Positions 22,997-30,056 of a DNA stretch of 30,056 nucleotides are shown in pieces. A program made the position numbers and the translations under genes. The stretch is from Bigelowiella natans CCMP2755 (lineage: Eukaryota; Cercozoa; Chlorarachniophyceae): contig ADNK01003209.1 in assembly GCA_000320545.1 (NCBI GenBank), forward strand, positions 1 to 30,056, given 5' to 3'. Numbering within the stretch: position 1 is the first letter of the stretch; each line of letters starts with the position of its first letter. The notes under the pieces are model-generated. The model was not told where the DNA came from, did not search any database, and saw nothing but the letters and a program-made list of their open reading frames with translations.

Positions 22997-23782
22997 ATAT
23001 GTATACATGTTATGTGTGTGAAATGGATGAGTATTCGAAAAGCCTGTGCCAAAAGTGAGAAAATATACCATACATTATTAGACGCGGAGAGTGACAAGGA
23101 GAACAGCTGTGTGTATGCGTGTGCGTGTGTGCGTGTGCATGTGTGTGTGTGTATGTGTTATGGCGCGAGTATACAGACATATGCAGGCCGCAAGGGTCAG
23201 ATAAGTGAGGCCGTAGAGCGCCTCCATCTGAACCTTTTGTTATCACCAAAATCATTGATTCGATAGTTTTTACATATGGTCAGTGGAGGGAACTTTATTT
23301 CTTCCATTCGACTCCGAAGGCACATAATAATACACCAACGGTCACGATGTTATCGTCAGTGTATCTTGCGTGATCGTTGTTGTCGTGCCTACCACTTGAA
23401 CGTCGTTAGCTGTGGTGAATATGTCCACCGGAATGAGCAGGATCGAAGTCATTGCGCAGAGGATTGTCACGTTTATTACCTGCAAACCGAATAAATGATG
23501 ACGGCCGTCTAAAAAACCTGTAGGCAGCCTACCATTGTGGCCAGGAAGTGCCTCGAACTCGGATCGATGTAGTACGCAACCGTCCTCCAAATGACCAGCA
23601 GCGCGGTCTGCCACGGCATATCGAGGGGAAAGTGGAAAGATAAAGAAGTATCGCTTTCGCTCACGATGACATCATGCAAAGCTACTGCGGAGGCTCTTAG
23701 TGCTCAGTATTAATGCCGCTACCGTGAAAAACACGCCCAGGATCATCCAATGGTACGGTATCACGCTTGCAAGGATGAACAT
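16699..23782 (-). CDS. LMBRD1-like (LMBD1) polytopic membrane protein, at least 22 exons
   Basis: Exons from 5': 23723-23782, 23533-23607, 23393-23479, 23179-23227, 22798-22846, 22589-22640, 22342-22380, 22187-22212, 21473-21602, 21096-21160, (one unresolved, about 20720-21050), 20309-20371, 20083-20172, 19786-19852, 19476-19531, 19284-19335, 19051-19095, 18697-18756, 18390-18465, 18061-18169, 17289-17333, 17043-17114, 16699-16803. Except at the gap, phases match, giving about 490 residues (human LMBD1 is about 540). Landmarks matching LMBD1: ILLIPVDIF, PFAYFYVEE, GLASLPMVLIRG, the basic coiled coil LELKLRTAERRMKRL, FHSACGFECG, FFPLDYLVFLAIGLYIF, AHGLARIG, FKIRRRRT, LLSIAPQYVSFGAQ, and an acidic C-terminal tail (NDDLSEDEDDELDDGW). 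LMBD1 is a nine-helix lysosomal protein needed for cobalamin export in animals. An in-frame stop precedes the first Met. Confidence 0.82.
17116..17142 (-). repeat. (TA)n run serving as an intron 3' end
   Basis: On the minus strand the TA run leads directly into the TAG acceptor of the LMBRD1-like exon 17043-17114, in place of a polypyrimidine tract. A CA-rich stretch follows at 17153-17203. Confidence 0.8.
17748..17796. repeat. (TA)n microsatellite
   Basis: TA dinucleotide run in an LMBRD1-like intron; a GATGAT-rich run lies at 17660-17716 in the same intron. Confidence 0.9.
19612..19691. repeat. (GT)n(GA)n compound microsatellite
   Basis: GT run followed by a GA run inside an LMBRD1-like intron. 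Confidence 0.95.
19748..20064. repeat. Paired (ACT)n microsatellites flanking an exon
   Basis: ACT repeats at about 19748-19785 and 19975-20064 lie on either side of the LMBRD1-like exon 19786-19852. On the minus strand they read (GTA)n or (TAG)n, and the exon's donor GT is the first unit of the 19748-19785 run. Confidence 0.85.
21061..21212. repeat. (TA)n and (GA)n runs flanking an exon
   Basis: A TA run at about 21061-21089 and a GA run at about 21180-21212 flank the LMBRD1-like coiled-coil exon 21096-21160. Confidence 0.85.
21677..21711. repeat. (TA)n microsatellite
   Basis: TA run in an LMBRD1-like intron, followed by a GT-rich run at 21740-21780. A (GAT)n run lies at about 22132-22165 in the same intron. 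Confidence 0.9.
22706..22993. repeat. Cluster of (CA)n and (TA)n microsatellites
   Basis: CA then TA at 22706-22754, CA at about 22881-22930 and TA at about 22955-22993. They flank the LMBRD1-like exon 22798-22846 on both sides. Confidence 0.9.
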
Positions 23783-24420
23783 CGCCCCTCAGTTATGTAT
23801 TCTCGGCAGGAGAGAGGGGGGGGCGCGGGTCAATCGCGGGGTTTGTCGCACGACGTCCAGATTACGAACGCGCCCAGATCATCTCAGCAGGCGAGAGGAG
23901 CGATTATTTTTGATAAATATCGACGTATTTTATCCTACGACATGGAAAAATAACTGAATTTCATAAAAACCAACGGCATTCTTTCCTAAGCGCTGCTCTG
24001 GCGGATGATCGCAACCTGATTTGGAAGTAAGACGCCAGCTGAAAGCTCGATTCCGTATGGAAACCCTTGCTTTTTCTAGCCTGCGACATGGATGAATGCA
24101 TCGTGTGTTCGAATCGGTCAGACAGGAGAAAAATATAGGGCATTTATATCAATATTTGAGATGAAAATGCTGTCGCTCCACTTTCTCATCCGCTTTTTTT
24201 CTTCTTCTCTTTGTCGCAGCCGCCCCTCTTCTCTTTCTTTCCGTAGTCGATCTTCTTCTTCTCCTGTTTGGCCGTGCTGGGGGGTCTTTCTTACGAATGA
24301 TAATTTCCCAAACAATCCTGAAACAAAGCGCTCGCTCGGTGTTGTCGCGAGGCGGAAAGCCCGTGAAAATTCAGGCGCTGCCCCCCACCTAGAGTCAAGG
24401 GATCAGAGGCATCGTTCGTC
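23783..24420. other. Divergent intergenic region
   Basis: Head-to-head spacer of 638 bp between the start codons of the LMBRD1-like and AIG1-like genes. A strongly pyrimidine-rich stretch at 24185-24275 is the only notable feature. Confidence 0.5.
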
Positions 24421-25521
24421 ATGCCCGTCGTTTCTCTTCCCGTGAGCGTTCTTTGCCTTGGGTCACAGGTATCTATAGTCCCTCAATATCCGATTCCTAT
24501 TCTTTCTTCGTTTCTAGTCGATTGGCGTGTATGTTTCAACGGCGGGGGATATGGGATTTCGGTGAGAGTGAAGATGATGGGGGATAACATTCTTCGTGTA
24601 GGCCTTGGCAATGTACTCGATATACAACTTCGCAGTGCCGCCGGAGAAGTTCATGCCTGGTAGCTAGTCGCCGTCGTCGATCTAAATCAATGATTGTGGC
24701 ACTGTTGCTGTATTAATACTGTTTCCTTGATTTGACGTATCTTTGCACGTGCATATGAGTGAAGAAGACACCAGTCGTCGCGCTTGAAGAAAAACGAAGG
24801 AACACTTCTCGTCTAATCACAAATCGTTACCCTACGCACAATCTCAGAGCAAACGAAGTACCTGGGCCGCTTCATGTTCCTGACCTTTCAGTCGAACCTC
24901 TTCCTGACGGGCTATTACTCTCTCTCCCTAGCTTCAAACTTGCTCTCGCCCTCGAGCGGATCTATCGATATGCTTGATAGAATACTGGTGGCATTGCATC
25001 CTATGGCATTTGGCCTGGGGACTTTTCTGACCTCGGCCTATTACCTCCTCGATCACTTCAATCCCGAGCAGGTCTAAAAAGATGATGATGTGTGTATATC
25101 ATCTGCAAAAATGTATACATATATATATTCATACATCAAGCCTTGCATCGCCCCACTGACGACGCGACGAGGCGCGCACTTACGGGTAGTTGTGTGTTTT
25201 CTCCATCCCCCCCCCTCCCCCCCCCCACCCAGATCGTCAGACGCAAGCAAAACGAAAAGAACTACCCCTATATCCAATACGACGCTCACTTGGAGCACGG
25301 CCTCGCTGCGCCGTTTGTGATATTCTTTACGAGCAGAATTATGCAAACCCCGTTTCGAGCAACTTCAGGCGACGTGAACGCATTTGTGGGAGGCTATATA
25401 ATCTACTTCCTGTTTCAGACGCATTTGAACAAGTATGGGCACTCCGAAATGCTGCATGCTAGCTGTAGTTGTAAGCGGCCGTGGGGGTCGTTGGTACTTT
25501 GTGATTAGGATAGCAATATTG

Positions 25522-25562
<41 letters not shown>

Positions 25563-25613
25563 TCTCTTTTCTATATCCTTTTTCCTTACCAGAGTTTGTT
25601 GACGAGCTTGAGA

Positions 25614-25650
<37 letters not shown>

Positions 25651-25823
25651 TATATAATATACATATCAGGTGGGCGACCGGGTTCTGGCCTTACCCAATC
25701 ATTGACGACATGGAGAAGATGGGAGGCCACCTCGCCAGAAACGCTTTCTTCGCTGGATTGACTGGAATATTCGTTGGGTTGGGTTATTGTGGAAAGGCCT
25801 ATTTTGAACATTGTCAGCAGTGA
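24421..25823 (+). CDS. AIG1 / FAR-17a (ADTRP) family membrane hydrolase, 5 exons
   Basis: Exons: 24421-24468, 24602-24659, 24848-25071, 25233-25432, 25670-25823. All junctions are GT-AG with matching phases, giving about 228 residues against about 240 in human AIG1. Landmarks follow the family: the first helix ending MYSIYNF, then YLGRFMFLTFQSNLFLT, which contains the FLTF threonine that is the nucleophile in AIG1/ADTRP; FGLGTFLTSAYYLLDHFNPE; LEHGLAAPFVIFF with the conserved His; and NKWATGFWPYPIID before the last helix. In animals AIG1 and ADTRP hydrolyse fatty-acid esters of hydroxy fatty acids at membranes. AIG1 and ADTRP cannot be told apart here. The exon 3 donor (CAG then GTCTAA) is weak; exons 1 and 2 are the least certain. 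A (TA)n run at 25617-25646 lies close to the last acceptor. Confidence 0.8.
25526..25646. repeat. (TA)n microsatellites in the last AIG1-like intron
   Basis: TA runs at about 25526-25559 and 25617-25646, both inside the intron 25433-25669; the acceptor CAG lies about 20 bases after the second run. Confidence 0.9.
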
Positions 25824-26776
25824 TCCACGTTCAACATTGGCTGCTTCTGGGGCCTGGAAAAAGCATGCACGTACATCTACATGATCCTATGAAAGCAACC
25901 TCCCTCGCGGCATCGTCGCATTCATACATCTAGAGCATAGCGGATTGCATGATTGTGAAGACATATCTGTATATGTGAGACGGATGTAATGATCTGGTTA
26001 AATCTTTGCAATAATCATCCTTATGATGCATGCACACATGTACTCTGCATGTCTCATTGGTGCATGTTCTGTTCCAAAGTCCAGCACATGGCATGGCCAT
26101 GCTAGCATATTACAACATGTTGTAAATCATCACCTGTAAAGCTACTTAGTCATGGGCATGTACGTTATTTAGTATGGTATTACGTGTCTATGCTTTGTGA
26201 TGCTATGGCAGCCATTTTCGGCAATGTGATAAATATAGTAATATGATGTGCGTGTCTATTATGTGACATTCATTGTGTTCACATGTCACATTACATTGTT
26301 TATAATTAATTGTGTTGTCCAAACAACAATGGTCGCTGGAGTGTTGTAGTTTTTAGTGCACATCTTTACACTTGTAGCAGGACATTTGTGGACGCGCGTA
26401 GGCGAATGGAAAAACGTTTTCTAGCTACACGCACGCGCAGTCTTTGCCTGAGCGCCATTTAATGAATTTCATACATGCATAGCTAGACAGGCTAGCTGTC
26501 GCACAAATCATAGTGCAAATGTGGTACAAAACACTACACAGAACTGTATCATTATATTGATTCACATACATCATTTTTCCTCTTTATTCAACTCGATGCT
26601 ACCGTTGATTTGTCCACTCTCTTCATCTACCTGTAACCCGCCGCCTTCTTGCTTCTTCTCAGGGACTGCAGTATTGTCATCGATATCCGAGCGACTTTGG
26701 CGAACAACCTTTATAATGAGTCAATCGTAAATGCCACAGAGACAAACGATCTGGAAAAACTTAAGGCTCAAAAAAA
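25824..26776. other. Intergenic region between convergent genes
   Basis: Between the AIG1-like stop and the predicted Kir stop. CATG- and TGTGACAT-rich, AT-leaning. No gene recognised. Open plus-strand frames near 26521-27005 are partly shadows of the last Kir exon. Confidence 0.45.
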
Positions 26777-28661
26777 TCAATTGCAATGTATACACCTCAA
26801 CATCAGTAATGTCCGGCTGCGCGCTGCTTTCATTGTCATCGATCCCGAGCTGTTTCCGTGGAACGTATCCGCCATCAACTCCGAGGTGATAGGCGCTGAC
26901 GTTATAGCCCCTTTGCTCTTGCTCGAGATATCTTGTTTGATGGAGGCAAATGCAGTAAAAACAAACAATTTTTTATTCTTTGAATTCAAAACAAGGAAAA
27001 ATTAGCAAGGATGGTGGGATGGTAGAGATTCTCTGTTACACAATTCCTTCCATTGTGATGATAACTTACAAGCTACTGGTTCTTTCACCAACCCATCGTG
27101 CTCCCTCAAATAACAATACAGCACTACTCTTGAACATAGATTATACACATCCTATCGCTACTTCGCATTAGTACTTAAATAGCCGGCATTTACGGTCAAC
27201 GGAGGTATCGTGAAACTTGGAATAATCGATGATAACCTGTATCATCATGTACGAAACCACAAAAGCATATGTCAGGTACAAGTAGTGTCAATTCACCTCC
27301 TGTAAGCTTCATCCCCCCCCCCCCCTTCCCCCCCCCTTCTTTCATTGATTCATTAGTCAACCCCCGAAAGGACAATTTCAAAGCAATTCGAGGATGTTAT
27401 AGAAAGTAGACGGGCATCGTGCCGTGCTCTACCTTGTTTGTGTCTGCTTGTTGTGCGATGACATCATCAAATCTATGGCCAATCAGGATTCGATTGGATG
27501 GGCCTGCAACGTCGTCGTCGTCATCGTCATCATCGATTTCGTTACCCGCGAAATCCATCTCGGACTCGCTGGCGTGTCTATTGTTGTTGTTGTTGTTGCT
27601 GCTGTTGTTCTTCTGGCGCTGGGATTTCTTCGCTGCGTCTTTTTTCTGTGGGGTTTGATGCCAAGAGAAGGGAAAGGGACAAAACACGTTCTATGAGTGT
27701 GAATCGATATAATGATAGTATGTGTGACATTTTGTATGTCATCCCCCTCACCCCCCTCCTCGCCTCTCCTCACCTCTCCTCTCTTTCCTTTCAATGGAGT
27801 AAAATATTGAACAACAATTCTCTCTCTCCCTTTCCTCTCTTTCTCTCCTTCCAGAGAGAAAGAAAACACATTCAACCCACCTCCTTCTGCATTGTGGTGT
27901 AAAATCGGTGCGACACCACTTCGGTTTGGAACAGCCCATCAAACGTCTCTAGCAAGCAAATTACTCGGAGTATCTCAGGAGGCTCTTTGTTCCCTGGCAG
28001 CAACATCCCATGCTCTTCTCGAAAGCTCCTCGGAAGGAGTCTATTCACCACCGTAAAAAATTGCCAAATGTCAAATAACTAAAAGCACACGCCCACTCCT
28101 GCAGTTTTATTGTTGTGCAAAGTGAGTTCGGGGCGCATCATCAGTGAAAGCCGACGACGCATTTCTCGCGCAATACGCACATACACATCTTTTCACATCA
28201 GCAAAGTTGTAAAGCCAGACGGGAACATTGATATCATCAAACATATATGTAAACACGCGTTGGTTTCCATCCTAGTTCTAGCTCTAACTCACCCCAAAAT
28301 CGGAGAGTTGATGTCGATCTTGTGCATAAATGTAGCTGTAAGAGCAATGAGCGGATTGTTGTTTCGGATGAGCTTAATCGGCACCTGATAGATTTATGCA
28401 CAACATGATGCGTATTCATACACGCACACACTTCAAGATGAACTGAACAAGGACAAAAAATAGAAAAGCTTCCGAAGAACCTGTATGGCTGCGAGCGTTT
28501 CGTCAGCATCTCTAGGACGAACAATGGCTGACATTCTCATCTTCGCCGTTAGCATTAAATGACCTAAGGCAATGATATTGACCAGTAAAAAAGTAACAAG
28601 AGACGCTCGAGCTAAGATGCCGTTGCGCTTTCTCCATTATAACACTTATCTCAAAACACTT

Positions 28662-28711
<50 letters not shown>

Positions 28712-29154
28712 TGTTTCCTTAAAATGTACTTTTCGTATTTATTCGTGTGTGCAACTGCTTATATCTTGAGAGTGTATGTAGGATTCAACGCATTGTGAGA
28801 GATTGCTCGATCTATACATACCCCTCCATAAACTTGCCACCCGTATCATGAAGTGAGGAGATTTGTCGAGCTGGGCTACAACAGCATTTCGGGACCAGAG
28901 AACTCGGGCAGATATGCCGGAAAATTTTGCCCAGGTAATACCTGTGAATCAAGCATGTTAACGACGTGCGAATTATCAAACCGGCATGCCCCACTCAATG
29001 GGGAGAGGGAGGGAAAAAAAAACGATTGAAACAAGTAGGATATTTACCTGAAAGTGTGGATAAAAGTATCAACCCTGCAATGCCTTCAAACGTCACCAGG
29101 AACTCGCTGTGGTGGCGGCGAGGATAATAAGGATGATGATGAGGATTATGATGC

Positions 29155-29210
<56 letters not shown>

Positions 29211-29841
29211 CAATCAGTAGCAGACCAAAGTATCAATCTCACCCATGGCTTAAATGACGAGTGTCAGCTTCCAATGCACACACACACACAAACACAAGCA
29301 CACACAAACACACGCACCCTCCCCTTTTACCCATAGCTATTTCCGGGCGTTAATGTTCCATATCCGACAGTAGAGAGCGTATGGTGAGACCACCAAATGT
29401 ACGATAAGAACGGCCGATCTTCGTTGATCGGTTCTTGGAGCAAGGAGTCTTTGTCCGCAAACATCAGAAACTAGTGATTGTGGCGGTAGTGGAGGAGGAA
29501 AAAAGGGGGGGGGGGGGGGGGGGATATGGAAAAAAACACATTCATTCCATTAGAGAGCGGCCCTTGTGCTTTATAGAACATGAAAATATCCAACGAAAAC
29601 ATCAATCCTCTCGCATAGCATACCAAATCGTGTTTTTGAGTCAATGATCAGCAGCACAATCATATCTTTGAGATAGCACTCATTAATGGCAATATACTAT
29701 TGTTATGCATCATCATCATCACCGTCATCATCGTCATCATCACGAATCCTCACCGCGAATAAGAATATAGATCCCATGTACATGATCATGAGGAAGAAAA
29801 TCATTGAGAACCATCTCCCTTGTGTGAGACTTATATACCAC
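26777..29841 (-). CDS. Inward-rectifier (Kir/KirBac-type) potassium channel, N-terminus probably incomplete
   Basis: Exons from 5': 29754-29841 (start uncertain), 29331-29470, 29048-29106, 28822-28941, 28481-28563, 28293-28384, 27881-28040, 27433-27645, 27194-27236, 26777-26931. All phases match, giving about 383 residues. Order: slide helix and TM1 (GRWFSMIFFLIMIMYMGSI), pore helix and filter (WWSHHTLSTVGYGTLTPGN), TM2 (EGIAGLILLSTLSGITWAKF), then the Kir cytoplasmic domain: SARVLWSRNAVVAQLD, FMIRVASLWRGHLMLTAKMR, PLIALTATFMHKIDINSPIL, EILRVICLLETFDGLFQTEV, RILIGHRFDDVI and VIIDYSKFHDTSV. The filter and post-filter Pro resemble bacterial KirBac more than animal Kir. The Glu/Arg pair that brackets the filter in animal Kir is not visible. 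A 50-residue Asn/Asp/Lys-rich insertion precedes RILIGHRF. Upstream exons, if any, would lie beyond 29841, where sequence quality fails. Confidence 0.82.
28663..28711. repeat. (CA)n(TA)n microsatellite
   Basis: CA run followed by a TA run in the Kir intron between exons 28822-28941 and 28481-28563. Confidence 0.9.
29155..29209. repeat. (GT)n(GA)n microsatellite
   Basis: Compound repeat in the Kir intron between the filter exon and the TM2 exon. Confidence 0.95.
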
Positions 29842-29869
29842 CTACATTGCATGTCACCACAGCACACAC

Positions 29870-29871
<2 letters not shown>

Positions 29872-29911
<40 letters not shown>

Positions 29912-30056
29912 GGGGGGGGGGGGGGGAACTTGAAAAATTTCCCCCCCCATAAACCCTATGGAACCCGGGGGATTTAAAAAAACCAAAAAAGGGGGTTAAA
30001 TAAAAAAAAAAAAAATAAAGGGGGGGGGGGGGGGGGGGTGGTTTTTTTTTTTTTTT
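29872..30056. other. Low-quality contig end with homopolymer runs
   Basis: A (GA)n run passes into a G-run of about 30, then into a ladder of A, G, C and T homopolymers up to the last base (14 T). This resembles failing sequencing signal at a contig or read end more than genuine sequence. No feature should be called from 29930 onward. Confidence 0.7.

Noticed and set aside
26649-27005. 118-codon plus-strand frame
   Set aside because: Largely antisense to the phase-matched last Kir exon 26777-26931 and without recognisable domains.
1-30056. CRISPR arrays, tRNA or rRNA genes, bacterial operons
   Set aside because: No regularly spaced palindromic repeats, no cloverleaf or rRNA landmarks were recognised, and the intron structure is eukaryotic. 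tRNAs were checked only by eye.

Overview
The window looks like nuclear DNA of a unicellular eukaryote, probably a protist or alga. The right-hand genes are conserved in eukaryotes and split by many short GT-AG introns, no bacterial operon structure is visible, and the introns and intergenic DNA are crowded with microsatellites. I cannot name the species. The exon models below were built by hand from homology to remembered protein families plus matching splice phases. I ran no database search and no transcript data were available.

Layout. Positions 1-7100 are a gene-poor, repeat-bearing accessory stretch. It holds a long tandem array of heat-shock-element-like pentamers (534-731) and three related small secreted cysteine-rich proteins (2484-2945 minus, 3658-4014 plus, 6367-7089 minus). 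The first two lie on the arms of an inverted duplication. The first is a mosaic: its N-terminus matches the third gene and its C-terminus matches the second. From 7.8 kb onward come six conserved genes with alternating orientation: a secreted SRPBCC/polyketide-cyclase-like protein (7786-9247, plus, 7 exons), a TDP2-like phosphodiesterase (10071-11456, minus), a DCAF7/WDR68/TTG1 WD40 protein (12245-15420, plus, at least 11 exons), an LMBRD1-like polytopic membrane protein (16699-23782, minus, at least 22 exons), an AIG1/FAR-17a-type membrane hydrolase (24421-25823, plus, 5 exons) and an inward-rectifier (Kir/KirBac-type) potassium channel (26777-29841, minus, at least 10 exons, N-terminus probably incomplete).

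Neighbouring genes are alternately convergent and divergent. TDP2/DCAF7 and LMBRD1/AIG1 are head-to-head pairs with roughly 640-790 bp between start codons. I see no pathway that unites them; they look like ordinary housekeeping neighbours.

The most notable signals are the heat-shock-element-like array, the shuffled cysteine-rich secreted family with its inverted repeat, a protist Kir channel with a bacterial-style TVGYG filter and a long Asn/Asp-rich insertion, a DCAF7 gene that lacks the exon for one propeller segment, and introns whose 3' ends are (TA)n microsatellites. The last ~130 bases are homopolymer ladders that look like poor contig-end sequence.
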